Shown: positions 53,101 through 60,791 of the stretch, one piece after another
Layout: each line of letters starts with the position of its first letter
Numbering within the stretch: position 1 is the first letter of the stretch
Assembly: GCF_023218075.1 (NCBI RefSeq)
Contig: NZ_JALPTB010000025.1
Coordinates: forward strand, 1-64,000
Reading direction: 5' to 3'
DNA: 64,000 bases
DNA from: Rhodococcus sp. HM1
GTDB taxonomy: Bacteria > Actinomycetota > Actinomycetes > Mycobacteriales > Mycobacteriaceae
Made by a program: the position numbers and the translations under genes
The notes under the pieces: model-generated
Database searches by the model: none
The model's input: only the letters and a program-made list of their open reading frames with translations
Told to the model about the DNA's origin: nothing

Positions 53101-53997
53101 ACCGGAGAGGAACACCAGGATGTCGCCGTCACCGGCGGCCTGCAGTTCCTCGACCGCCTCGCACACCGCATCGACGGGATCCCGGTCGATCAGCTGATCG
53201 CCGACCTCGACCGTGAGCGGCCGGTACCGGATCTCGACCGGGAACGTCCGCCCCGACACCTCGACGATCGGTGCCGGGGTCCCGTCGGGGGCGGCGAAGT
53301 GCCGTGCGAACCGTTCCGGATCGATCGTCGCCGAGGTGATGATCACCTTCAGATCGGGCCGTCGGGGCAGCAGCTGCTGCAGGTAGCCGAGGATGAAGTC
53401 GATGTTGAGGCTGCGCTCGTGAGCCTCGTCGATGATCAGGGTGTCGTAGCGGCGCAGCAGCGGGTCGCGCTGGATCTCGGCGAGCAGAATGCCGTCGGTC
53501 ATGAGCTTGACCAGTGTCGAGTCCGACACCTGGTCGGTGAAGCGCACCGTGTAGCCGACGGTCTCGCCCAGTTCGGTGTCGAGTTCCTCGGCGAGACGTT
53601 CGGCGACCGCCCGCGCGGCGATGCGCCGCGGCTGGGTGTGCCCGATCAGCCCGCGCACACCGCGACCGAGTTCGAGGCAGATCTTCGGGATCTGCGTGGT
53701 CTTGCCCGAACCGGTCTCGCCGGCCACGACGACCACCTGCCGGTCGCGGATCGCGGCCGCGATGTCGTCCTTGCGCTGCGACACCGGCAGCGTCTCGGGA
53801 TAGGTGATCGCGGGGACGGCGGCGGCCCGCTCGGCGAGGCGGATGCGGGCCCGTTCGATCTCGGCGGCGATCGCGGTGAGCGCGTCGGCGCCGCGAGCGC
53901 GATCGAGCTTGCGGCGGAGACGTTGTTCGTCGCGGAGCGACACCTCGGCGAGGGCCGACTTCAGGTCGCGGCGGTTCGGGGCGGGAGAGATGGACAT
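50104..53997 (-). CDS. hrpA: ATP-dependent RNA helicase HrpA
   Basis: 1297-aa DEAH-box helicase. Motif I GETGSGKTTQ, motif II DEAHERS, motif III SATID and motif VI QRSGRCGR are all within the first ~420 residues. The HA2, OB-fold and large HrpA-specific C-terminal domain follow, so the length is full for the family. A TAGGCT hexamer ends 11 nt before ATG 53997, giving only a few bases of leader. Probably acts in mRNA processing and ribosome rescue, as in E. coli. Convergent with nrdR. Confidence 0.95.
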   Translation of the reverse strand: MSISPAPNRRDLKSALAEVSLRDEQRLRRKLDRARGADALTAIAAEIERARIRLAERAAAVPAITYPETLPVSQRKDDIAAAIRDRQVVVVAGETGSGKTTQIPKICLELGRGVRGLIGHTQPRRIAARAVAERLAEELDTELGETVGYTVRFTDQVSDSTLVKLMTDGILLAEIQRDPLLRRYDTLIIDEAHERSLNIDFILGYLQQLLPRRPDLKVIITSATIDPERFARHFAAPDGTPAPIVEVSGRTFPVEIRYRPLTVEVGDQLIDRDPVDAVCEAVEELQAAGDGDILVFLSGEREIRDTADALRDRKLRNTEILPLYARLSAAEQHKVFTPHTGRRVVLSTNVAETSLTVPGIRYVVDPGTARISRYSVRTKVQRLPIEEISQASARQRSGRCGRVADGICIRLYSEEDFEARPEFTEPEILRTNLASVVLQMTALGLGDIASFPFVEPPDPRAIRDGIALLEELGALEPAKRDELPKLTATGRELARLPVDPRMARMIVEGHRNGCLREVLIIVAALSIQDVRERPAEFQQAADEKHARFAVEGSDFLAFLRLWDYLKEQRKALSSNQFRKMCRNEFLHWLRIREWQDLQGQLRQITLNLGWETRHQDVSEDSIHQSLLAGLLSHVGLREGDKRDYLGARGSRFAIFPGSSLFKKPPRWVMAAELVETSRLWARMAARIEPEWVEKLAPHLVKRTYSEPHWSIKREAAMAYERVTLYGIPLVAQRPVQYGTIDREVSRDLFIRHALVQGEWRTRHKFFHANRALLEDVEELEHRARRRDILVDDETLFAFYDERVGPNAVSARHFDTWWKKARQQDPELLTFTPETVVNQDAAAVLEGDYPDAWRQGDVQFPLTYQFEPGTEQDGVTARIPVALLAGIRPVGFDWLVPGMRHELVTALIKTLPKQLRRQVVPAPDFAAAALASVTPRSEPLVNAMARELSRLGNCRIEPSDFDVAALPEHLRLTFAAVDERGKVLGHSKSLADLRKKLAVRVDAEVARAASSTERAPALVWTAETLGTLPETVTRTVGNQQVTGYPALVSEGSGVAVRVLSTPQAQRAATRTGLRALLLAAVPTQARAATSGLTNAERLALGRNPDGSFDALLEDCRACAVDELVAAHGAPIRTPEEFEAMVKTVRAQLPGRVSALLKLVVPALSRAHEVGVLLDRVRGEAADDVREQLASLLFAGFVTDLGSRRLADLPRYLAAAAQRLEALPASAHRDAQGMDVLDRVYAEYDRLLARLPEERRAGADVNEVYWLIEELRVSLFAQGLGTRIPVSEKRIMKAISAIR

Positions 53998-54068
53998 GCT
54001 GAAGAGACAGCCTAGCGAAACACGATCGTCGGGCCCCGTCACAGGCACGCTTCGGGAACGGCGAGCGG

Positions 54069-55031
54069 TCAGTCGGCCGGGGCGGGTGGGCGCTCGGTCT
54101 CCCGGACCCGCGCGATCACCCGCGCGAAGACGTCCCGGAACGGGGCGTGCACCGTGAAGTGGGTGAAGCCGTAACGGTCGCGCGCGTTCAGGATCTGCGC
54201 GGCCATCTCCTCGACCGTGCCGATCAGCAGGAACGGGGTGTCGAGCAGGTCGCCCACCGGCAATCCGAGCCTGTGCGCGACGGACGCCGCCGCCGCTTCC
54301 CGGTCGTCGGTTTCGAGCACCAGCTGGAGCAGGGTGTGCCACTCGATGTGGTCGGCGCGCGGCCCGGCGCAGGCCCGCGCGAACCGGACGCGGTCGTCGG
54401 CTTCGGTTGCCGACCCGATCCGGAAGGTGCCCGGGGGACGGCCTCGCACCTGGTACGCGCCGGCGACACCGACGATGTCCGCGTGCGCCGCCGCGATCGC
54501 GAGGATCCGGTCTCCGGTGCCACCGACGATCAGCGGCGGACCCTCACCGCCGAAGCCGTGCCGCTGGACCGGTCGCAGCACCGGCATGCCGAAGGCCTCG
54601 CGCATCGCGGCCTGTGGCTCGTAGCCGGGATGCGCGAAGAGTCGCCGCAGTTCGGCGATGGTCGCTTCGAGGCGGTCGGCGCGGGCGCCGAAGGGTTCCC
54701 ACACGATGCCTGCGGACTCGAACTCCCATTTCATGTGACCCGCACCGAGGCCGACCTCGAGCCGCCCGCCGGTGAGCGCGTCGGTCGTGGCGATCTCGCG
54801 GGCGAGCAGCGCCGGATTCCAGAACCCGGCGTTGAGCACCAGCGTCCCCACCCGCAACCGCTCGGTGGCGTACGCGGCGGCCACCAGCGTCGGGAACGGT
54901 GCCGGCACCCCGAGGTGATCCGCGGCGAAGAGTGCGTCGTATCCGGCCTCCTCGACGGCCCGGCAGGACCGTGCGAAGGCCTCCGGGGACTCGATGCCGA
55001 GTACGTTGACGGAGAACCGGAATCCGGTCAT
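54069..55031 (-). CDS. F420-dependent LLM-class oxidoreductase (TIGR03621 type)
   Basis: 320-aa luciferase-like TIM barrel. The start FRFSVNVLGIESPEAFARS, TLVLNAGFWNPALLAREIAT and GLGAGHMKWEFE correspond to F420-binding strands of the actinobacterial subfamily. The substrate is unknown. ATG 55031 is chosen; a weak -10 (CACGCT) lies exactly 7 nt upstream. Divergent from the aminotransferase gene with about 100 nt between starts. Confidence 0.86.
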   Translation of the reverse strand: MTGFRFSVNVLGIESPEAFARSCRAVEEAGYDALFAADHLGVPAPFPTLVAAAYATERLRVGTLVLNAGFWNPALLAREIATTDALTGGRLEVGLGAGHMKWEFESAGIVWEPFGARADRLEATIAELRRLFAHPGYEPQAAMREAFGMPVLRPVQRHGFGGEGPPLIVGGTGDRILAIAAAHADIVGVAGAYQVRGRPPGTFRIGSATEADDRVRFARACAGPRADHIEWHTLLQLVLETDDREAAAASVAHRLGLPVGDLLDTPFLLIGTVEEMAAQILNARDRYGFTHFTVHAPFRDVFARVIARVRETERPPAPAD

Positions 55032-55128
55032 GCACTCCAGCGTGGCGCACGCGCGCCGTGCACGCCAGAATCGTTGCCGGTACGTACGATGGCCGACGGA
55101 CATGAACGGTCGTGGACGGGAGTGGATC

Positions 55129-56352
55129 GTGGGCGCGTTGTGGCACGGATTTGCCGACATGGGCGCGATCGAACGCGACGGAGCGTTCGTCGTCGCTCGC
55201 GGTGAGGGCGCCTACATCTGGGACGACGCCGGCACCCGCTACCTGGACGCGACCGCGGGCCTGTGGTTCGCGAACATCGGGCACGGCCGCACCGAGATCG
55301 GCGAGGCCGTGGCCGCGCAGCTCGCAAAGGTCGCGCACTACTCGAACTTCGGGGATCTCGCGCTCGAGCCGACGGTCGCGCTCGCCGAACGACTCTCCGC
55401 GATCGCGCCCGTCCCGGACAGCAAGATCTTCTTCACCTCCGGCGGCTCCGATTCGATCGACACCGCCGCGAAACTGGCCCGCCGCTACTGGCAGGAGATG
55501 GGCCGGTCCACCAAGACGCTGCTCGTCGGACGGCAGAAGGCGTATCACGGCATGCACATCGGTGGCACGTCGCTGGCCGGGATCCCCGTCAACGGCGAGG
55601 GCTACGGGCAGTTGTGGGACGACACCGCGACGGTGCCGTGGGACGACGCGAAGGCGCTGCTCGAGCTCATCGAGTCCGTCGGTGCGGACACGATCGCCGC
55701 GTTCTTCGCCGAACCGATCATCGGCGCCGGTGGGGTGTACCTGCCGCCGGAGGGCTACCTCACCGAGATCCGTGACATCTGCCGCGACCACGACATCCTG
55801 TTCGTCGTCGACGAGGTGGTCACCGGATTCGGCCGCATCGGTGGATCGTGGTTCGCGTCGTCACGGTTCGATCTGCAGCCCGACATCATGACCACCGCAA
55901 AGGGTCTGACGTCCGGCTACCTGCCGATGGGCGCCGTGTTCGTCGCTCCGCGGGTGGCCGAGCCGTTCTTCGCCGGGGGGGTGTGGTGGCGCCACGGCTA
56001 CACCTACGGCGGACACGCGGGGTCGGCCGCGGCAGCCCTGGCGAACCTCGACATCCTCGAGAACGAAGGGCTGCTCGACGAGGCCGCGCGGCTCGAGACG
56101 ACATTGCACACCAAGCTTGCACCGCTCGCGGATCACCCCCGCGTGGCGGAGATCCGCAGCGGTCTCGGTGCGGTCGCCGCGGTTCAACTCGCCGACCCGA
56201 CCGAGGCGCCGGGATTCGTGAAGGCGCTGCGCGCACAAGGTATTTCGGGTCGCGCGGCGGGTCAGGGTGCGATGCAGATCTCGCCCGCGTTCGTCATGAC
56301 CGACGAGCAGGTCCAGGATCTCGTCGACGGATTCGCGGTCGCACTCGGCTGA
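55129..56352 (+). CDS. Class III omega-aminotransferase
   Basis: 407-aa PLP enzyme. The PLP-phosphate site is TSGGSDSIDTAAKLAR, the Asp motif FVVDEVVTGFGR, and the Schiff-base Lys lies in TTAKGLTSGYLPMG (about residue 263). It probably transfers amino groups between an omega-amino substrate and pyruvate or a 2-oxo acid; substrate unknown. GTG 55129 has GGGAG 6 nt upstream. ATG 55102 is an alternative, lying 11 nt after a TACGAT hexamer. No catabolic partner genes adjoin it. Confidence 0.9.
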   Translation: MGALWHGFADMGAIERDGAFVVARGEGAYIWDDAGTRYLDATAGLWFANIGHGRTEIGEAVAAQLAKVAHYSNFGDLALEPTVALAERLSAIAPVPDSKIFFTSGGSDSIDTAAKLARRYWQEMGRSTKTLLVGRQKAYHGMHIGGTSLAGIPVNGEGYGQLWDDTATVPWDDAKALLELIESVGADTIAAFFAEPIIGAGGVYLPPEGYLTEIRDICRDHDILFVVDEVVTGFGRIGGSWFASSRFDLQPDIMTTAKGLTSGYLPMGAVFVAPRVAEPFFAGGVWWRHGYTYGGHAGSAAAALANLDILENEGLLDEAARLETTLHTKLAPLADHPRVAEIRSGLGAVAAVQLADPTEAPGFVKALRAQGISGRAAGQGAMQISPAFVMTDEQVQDLVDGFAVALG

Positions 56353-56372
56353 CCCGCCCCAGGGTCGATCCG

Positions 56373-56636
56373 TCAGCGGCGGCGAAGCAGCCGGCGCAGT
56401 GCCCGGCGCAGCCGGGTGACCGCTGTCGCCGGAATCTCCGTCAGCGGTACCTCGCCCGCGGAGTCGTGCGCGGCCGTAGCCTGCGCATACCGCTCGTGCA
56501 GCACCGAGCGCACCTCGTCCGGGGTGTAACCCCGCCGCTTGCGTTCGGCACGCACCGCGACCGCGCCGGTCGCCGCGACGCCGACCACACCGGCCAGTCC
56601 GACCAGCTTCCACCACTGCCTGCCCCGAAGTGCCAT
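56373..56636 (-). CDS. Small single-pass membrane protein, unknown
   Basis: 87 aa, not recognised. One N-terminal membrane helix (LVGLAGVVGVAATGAVAV, about 10-27) is followed by a basic, cytosolic-looking region RRGYTPDEVRSVLHERYA and an Arg-rich end. ATG 56636 is fixed by a TAGGGT hexamer exactly 7 nt upstream; a longer reading of the frame is not supported. Convergent with the aminotransferase (20-nt gap). Confidence 0.7.
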   Translation of the reverse strand: MALRGRQWWKLVGLAGVVGVAATGAVAVRAERKRRGYTPDEVRSVLHERYAQATAAHDSAGEVPLTEIPATAVTRLRRALRRLLRRR

Positions 56637-56643
56637 GGCCCCG

Positions 56644-56649
56644 ACCCTA
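56644..56649 (-). promoter_or_regulatory. -10 hexamer, leaderless promoter
   Basis: TAGGGT on the minus strand, 7 nt, ATG 56636. Confidence 0.5.
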
Positions 56650-56749
56650 AGGGACGACGATGTCTGTCGTCCGGCCCACCCGCCTACCCGGCCACCCCGG
56701 CCGGACCGGTCGCGGGAGCCGGTCACCGTGGCATGGAAGGCTGTCGGGC

Positions 56750-57439
56750 ATGGAGCACAGCGCGACACGATCCCGGATCACGCTCGACGAGGCGGTGGCG
56801 ATCACACGCACCGGTGACCTGTGGATCTTCCGGGGCAGCAGCGGAGCCGACCGTGCGATCCAGGCGTTGACGAACGCGCCGGTCAATCACGTCGGGATGG
56901 CGGTCGTCCTCGATGACCTGCCGCCGCTGATGTGGCACGCCGAGCTCGGAAAGAGCCTGCCCGACATGTGGACCGGCCGGCACCAGCGCGGCGTGCAGTT
57001 GCACGATCTGCGCGGTGCGGTGCAGGTGTGGAGCGCCCGGTACGGGCAGCGGGGCTGGCTCCGGCAGATCTCCACGCAGATCAGCCCGGAGCAGGAGGAC
57101 CAGTTGCTGCGGTCGATCGCGCGGCTCGACGGCACGCCGTTCCCGTCCACCGCGAAACTGACGGGCCGCTGGTTCGCCGGTCGCCTGCCGCGGCTCCGGA
57201 AGCCGTCGGACGTGGGCATCGAGAGCGCCTACTGCGCCGAGGTCGTCGGTATGACGATGGAGGAGATGGGGCTGCTCGAACAGCGGCGGCGGGGCAGCAA
57301 CTGGTACGACCCGGGTCGGTTCTGGAGCGGGGACCGCCTTCCGCTGGCACCCGGAGTCGAGTTCGGGAGGGAAATCGAGGTCCTCCTCAGCGAGGAGGAT
57401 CTCGCGGCCGGGCGGCGGTCAGCGGGCGAGGGAGCGTGA
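56750..57439 (+). CDS. YiiX-like permuted papain-fold protein
   Basis: 229 aa. The order of catalytic motifs is that of permuted NlpC/P60-YiiX enzymes: an early GDLWIFRG and the His in APVNHVGMAVVLD (about residue 46), and a late Cys in SAYCAEVVGMTMEEMG (about 162). The family includes cysteine hydrolases acting on lipids or peptides. No signal peptide is visible. The last 21 bp overlap the convergent PhzF gene. Enzymatic activity is inferred only from the motif order. Confidence 0.72.
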   Translation: MEHSATRSRITLDEAVAITRTGDLWIFRGSSGADRAIQALTNAPVNHVGMAVVLDDLPPLMWHAELGKSLPDMWTGRHQRGVQLHDLRGAVQVWSARYGQRGWLRQISTQISPEQEDQLLRSIARLDGTPFPSTAKLTGRWFAGRLPRLRKPSDVGIESAYCAEVVGMTMEEMGLLEQRRRGSNWYDPGRFWSGDRLPLAPGVEFGREIEVLLSEEDLAAGRRSAGEGA

Positions 57440-58108
57440 CTCGCAGCGTTCGACGCGACCGCCGACCTCGACGCGCCCGTCCGACAGCCAGGCCGTCCGG
57501 ATCCGCGATCCGCGTCCCTGGGTGATGTCGAGGTCCCGGCCGAGGTGGGCGGTGAGCCGGACCGCGGCGGCTCCGGTCGCCTCGTCCTCGGGAATGCCGA
57601 ACGCGGGTGCGAACATCCGCGCCCGGACGGTTCCGGCCGTTTCCCCGGTCCAGGCCCACACGTACCACTCGGCTGCATCGGCGAAGTCGCCGGAGCTGCA
57701 CCGGTCCACGTCTTCGGGGGCCGGCCGCTGATCGAGTACGAACGGCGGTGCCCAGTCCGCACGCGCACCCACCCAGGTGACATCCCCGTCGTAGCGCACC
57801 GCGACCGGCCCGGCCGGGACCTCGAGGGTGTCGATCGGGGTTCCGCGATCGCGGAGCCACCAGGACAATCCGACCGTGGGGTGACCGGCGAACGGAAGTT
57901 CCTTCGCGGGAGTGAAGATTCGGGCCTGGGCGCGCGTCCCGCCGGGTCCGGGCGGTCGGACGAAGATCGTCTCGCTGTAGCCGAGTTCGGCCGCGATCCG
58001 CTGGCGGTCGGCGGCGTCGACGTCCTGGTCGAGCACGATGCCGAGTGGGTTGCCGTGTTCTCCGCGGTCGTCGGTGAAGACCCGGACGACGCCGACCTGA
58101 ATCGTCAT
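57419..58108 (-). CDS. PhzF-family isomerase/epimerase
   Basis: 229 aa, shorter than the usual 260-300. The catalytic Glu is in GYSETIFV (about 45) and the diaminopimelate-epimerase-like fold shows PFAGHPTVG (about 74-82). The second half ends soon after EATGAAAVRLTAHLG, so part of the C-terminal domain is reduced. The substrate is unknown and no phenazine genes are near. A TACTGT hexamer is 7 nt before ATG 58108. Confidence 0.85.
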   Translation of the reverse strand: MTIQVGVVRVFTDDRGEHGNPLGIVLDQDVDAADRQRIAAELGYSETIFVRPPGPGGTRAQARIFTPAKELPFAGHPTVGLSWWLRDRGTPIDTLEVPAGPVAVRYDGDVTWVGARADWAPPFVLDQRPAPEDVDRCSSGDFADAAEWYVWAWTGETAGTVRARMFAPAFGIPEDEATGAAAVRLTAHLGRDLDITQGRGSRIRTAWLSDGRVEVGGRVERCESRSLAR

Positions 58109-58115
58109 GGAGGAA

Positions 58116-58121
58116 ACAGTA
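58116..58121 (-). promoter_or_regulatory. -10 hexamer of the PhzF gene, leaderless
   Basis: TACTGT on the minus strand, 7 nt, ATG 58108. Confidence 0.5.
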
Positions 58122-58178
58122 ACCCCCGGTGTATTCGTTCGTCGCGACCAAGTCTAAAGGGAAATCTATCGGTCGGGA

Positions 58179-58184
58179 TATACT
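58179..58184 (+). promoter_or_regulatory. -10 hexamer of oxyR, leaderless
   Basis: TATACT, 7 nt, GTG 58192. It lies inside a CTAT-N16-ATAG dyad (58166-58189) that could be an autoregulatory site. Confidence 0.55.
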
Positions 58185-58191
58185 CATAGGC

Positions 58192-59112
58192 GTGTCCGAT
58201 CAGCAGTATCAGCCGACCCTGTCGCAGCTCCGTGCCTTCGTCGCGGTTGCGACCCACCGTCACTTCGGGACGGCGGCTGCCCGCCTGCACGTGAGCCAGC
58301 CGACGCTGTCCCAGGGTCTCGCGGCCCTGGAATCCGGTCTCGGCGTGCAGTTGATCGAACGCAGCACCCGCCGCGTGCTGGTGACTCCGGACGGTGCGCG
58401 CCTCCTGAGCCAGGCCAAGGCCATCGTCGACGCGGCCGACGGGTTCGTCGCCGCCGCCGCGGGCGTCACCGATCCGCTGACCGGACCACTGCGTCTCGGC
58501 CTGATTCCCACCGTGGCGCCCTACGTGCTGCCGACGCTGCTGCCCGAACTGCGGACCCGCATGCCGTCGCTGTCGTTGCACGTCATCGAGGACCAGACGG
58601 CCCGGCTGCTCGAGTCGCTGCGCGCCGGGACCCTCGACGTCGCGGTGCTCGCGCTGCCGTCCGGATCGACCGGCCTGATCGAGATACCGCTCTACGCCGA
58701 GGACTTCGTGCTCGTCGTCCCCCCGGACCACGCGCTCGCCGGTCGGGACGACGTACCGCTGACCGTGCTCGACGAACTCCCGCTGCTGCTCCTCGACGAG
58801 GGGCACTGCCTTCGGGACCAGACTCTGGACCTGTGCCGCTCCGTGGACGCGCATCCGCTCTCCGGCGACACCCGGGCGACCTCGCTCGCCACGGTCGTGC
58901 GCTGCGTCGCCGGCGGACTCGGCGTCACGCTCATTCCGGCGTCGTCGGTCGCGGTCGAGTGCGCCACCGGCGATCTCGCGGTCGCGCGGTTCGCCGAACC
59001 GGTTCCGGGCCGCACGATCGGCCTCGTGTTCCGTTCGTCGAGCGGGCGCGCCGAGGACTATCGCGCGCTCGCCGATGTGCTTCGGGAGGTTGCCCCGGAG
59101 GGCGTCCGGTAG
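58192..59112 (+). CDS. oxyR: LysR-family peroxide sensor OxyR
   Basis: 306 aa. The N-terminal helix-turn-helix is HFGTAAARLHVSQPTLSQGL (about 24-43). The redox pair is preserved in GHCLRDQTLDLC, matching Cys199 and Cys208 of E. coli OxyR. GTG 58192 was chosen over ATG 58129 because of the TATACT hexamer 7 nt upstream. Usual partners (ahpC, ahpD, katG) are not adjacent, so its targets are elsewhere. Confidence 0.92.
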   Translation: MSDQQYQPTLSQLRAFVAVATHRHFGTAAARLHVSQPTLSQGLAALESGLGVQLIERSTRRVLVTPDGARLLSQAKAIVDAADGFVAAAAGVTDPLTGPLRLGLIPTVAPYVLPTLLPELRTRMPSLSLHVIEDQTARLLESLRAGTLDVAVLALPSGSTGLIEIPLYAEDFVLVVPPDHALAGRDDVPLTVLDELPLLLLDEGHCLRDQTLDLCRSVDAHPLSGDTRATSLATVVRCVAGGLGVTLIPASSVAVECATGDLAVARFAEPVPGRTIGLVFRSSSGRAEDYRALADVLREVAPEGVR

Positions 59113-59181
59113 CGAGGCGCCGGAGCGCTCCCTTCTGCCGAACAGCTGCGGTCCGGCGGCGCGGGGGAGCACCATGGCGGC

Positions 59182-59559
59182 ATGTCATGCCCCGAGATCG
59201 GTCTGCAGGTGTTCGTGCTCGACACTCCCGACCCGCGCGGTCTGGCCGCGTTCTACGCCGCGCTGCTGGGTTGGGAACTCGATTCCGACGCCACCGACGA
59301 CGACTGGGTTCAGCTGCGGGCACCGGCCGGAGGGGGACTGGCGTTCCAGCGGGCACCCGGACACGTCCCGCCGAGTTGGCCCGCCGAGACCGTGCCTCTG
59401 CGTGCCCACCTCGACCTGCAGGTCACCGACCTCGAGGCCGCGGAACGCTGGGCGCTGCAGCACGGCGCGGTCCGCGTGATCGGACCGAATCCGAGCCCGA
59501 CGTTCCGCACCTACCGCGACCCGGGTGGCCATGTGTTCTGCCTCGTCGTCACCGGATGA
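59182..59559 (+). CDS. VOC-family (glyoxalase-like) protein
   Basis: 125 aa, a pair of beta-alpha-beta-beta-beta modules. The opening QVFVLDTPDPRGLAAFYAALLGW and closing FRTYRDPGGHVFCLVV are typical of the actinobacterial VOC subfamily. A Glu or Gln metal ligand set is incomplete by eye, so it may be a binding protein rather than an enzyme. It lies 70 nt after oxyR and may share its transcript. Confidence 0.85.
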   Translation: MSCPEIGLQVFVLDTPDPRGLAAFYAALLGWELDSDATDDDWVQLRAPAGGGLAFQRAPGHVPPSWPAETVPLRAHLDLQVTDLEAAERWALQHGAVRVIGPNPSPTFRTYRDPGGHVFCLVVTG

Positions 59560-59568
59560 GCAGACCGG

Positions 59569-60114
59569 TCACACCGGATCGAACGCGGAGATGAGCCACC
59601 TGCCGTCGACCTCGGTCAGTGACACGAGCACGCTGCTCGACATCGCCGTCGGATCGGGCCTGTCGGCGCTCGTGGTCACCTGATTCGTGAAGACCAGCAC
59701 GGTGGCCGCATCCGCCTGCAGGTCCGAGACCGCCGCTCGCACCACCGAGGCGGTCGCGGTCACCGACTTCTCGCGCGCGGCCGGCGCGACGACCCGATCG
59801 GTGAACTCCGTGTAGTACGCGAGGAAGTCCCCGGTCAGATACGACTTGGCGGTCTCGAGATCCGCATCGATCGTCTCCGGAGAGTAGGACAGCAGTGCCT
59901 CCGATCCGGCGGTGGCGGCATCGAGCGCCGCGCGCGCCACGTCGTCGCCGGTGCGGGCATCCGTCCGGTACAGGCCGACGTACAGCCCCGACGCGACCGC
60001 GACGGACACGATCGCGAGAAGCGACAGCACCGTCCGTCCGGAGACGAGCCGCCGCAGCGTCCCGGCCGGGGTGCTCGCGCGGGCGGCGGGAGGATTCTCG
60101 AAGTCGTTGTTCAC
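59569..60114 (-). CDS. Mce-associated membrane protein (orphan, second of pair)
   Basis: 181 aa. A short cytosolic N-terminus and one membrane helix (TVLSLLAIVSVAVASGLYVG, about 29-48) precede an NTF2-like extracytoplasmic domain with the conserved pattern of SYSPETIDADLETAKSYLTG and the end WLISAFDPV. This is the architecture of Mas/Omam proteins, which stabilise Mce lipid importers in mycobacteria. GTG 60114 is GTGA-coupled to the preceding gene. No mce operon is in the window. Confidence 0.85.
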   Translation of the reverse strand: MNNDFENPPAARASTPAGTLRRLVSGRTVLSLLAIVSVAVASGLYVGLYRTDARTGDDVARAALDAATAGSEALLSYSPETIDADLETAKSYLTGDFLAYYTEFTDRVVAPAAREKSVTATASVVRAAVSDLQADAATVLVFTNQVTTSADRPDPTAMSSSVLVSLTEVDGRWLISAFDPV

Positions 60115-60791
60115 GGCACGAACTCCACTTTCGACATCTTCAGCCGATCACCGTCACGGGTGACGGTCACGCTGAGCCGCCACACCCGCGGCTCCTGATC
60201 GGCACCGGCCGCGTTGGTCACCTTCGAGGTCGCCGCGACCAGCACGACCGCGGAGTCGTCGGTCATCGACTCCACCGCGGCCGCGTCGACCGTGCCCTCG
60301 GTCGCGACATTCGACTGCTCGATGACGTCGACGAAGTCCTGGGCCCGGTTCCGGAAGTCGTCGTGGAACTCACCGGTCGAGTTGTCGAGGACCCGCTGAA
60401 CATCGGCGTCGGCGTTGTCGAAATCGAGCGTGGTCAGGGTGACGACACCCTGCCGTGCCGCTGCCTCGAACTCCGCCGCGCGGCGGTCTCGATCGCTCGC
60501 CCCGGCGTGATGCCGGAGCATGTAGGCGCAGGCCACGACGGCCGTGCAGATCACCGCGCTCGCGGCCACGGCCGCGAGAGTCCGTCGGCGGCCGCCGGTT
60601 CCTGTGCTCCCGGCCTCGGTCGACTCCGCCTCGGTTGTTTCACCGGAGTCGTCCGAACCGGCCGTGCGCGCCTGCCGACGAAGGCGCGCGGCGCGAGCGC
60701 GAGCTTCGGCTGCGACCGCTTCGGCTTCGGCTTCCTCGGCGGCGAGGAGCAGGGACTCGGCGTCGGTCGACGACGGCGCGCGGTCCGGCAT
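60111..60791 (-). CDS. Mce-associated membrane protein (orphan, first of pair)
   Basis: 226 aa. Residues 10-50 are an Ala/Glu/Arg-rich coiled-coil-like region, then an acidic Ser/Thr/Glu linker. A membrane helix (TLAAVAASAVICTAVVACAYML; split: TLAAVAASAV, ICTAVVACAYML) lies near 72-93, followed by the extracytoplasmic domain (LDFDNADADVQRVLDNSTGEF). RBS AAGGAGG precedes ATG 60791. The two-gene arrangement resembles mycobacterial omamA/omamB (Rv0199/Rv0200). Confidence 0.83.
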   Translation of the reverse strand: MPDRAPSSTDAESLLLAAEEAEAEAVAAEARARAARLRRQARTAGSDDSGETTEAESTEAGSTGTGGRRRTLAAVAASAVICTAVVACAYMLRHHAGASDRDRRAAEFEAAARQGVVTLTTLDFDNADADVQRVLDNSTGEFHDDFRNRAQDFVDVIEQSNVATEGTVDAAAVESMTDDSAVVLVAATSKVTNAAGADQEPRVWRLSVTVTRDGDRLKMSKVEFVP

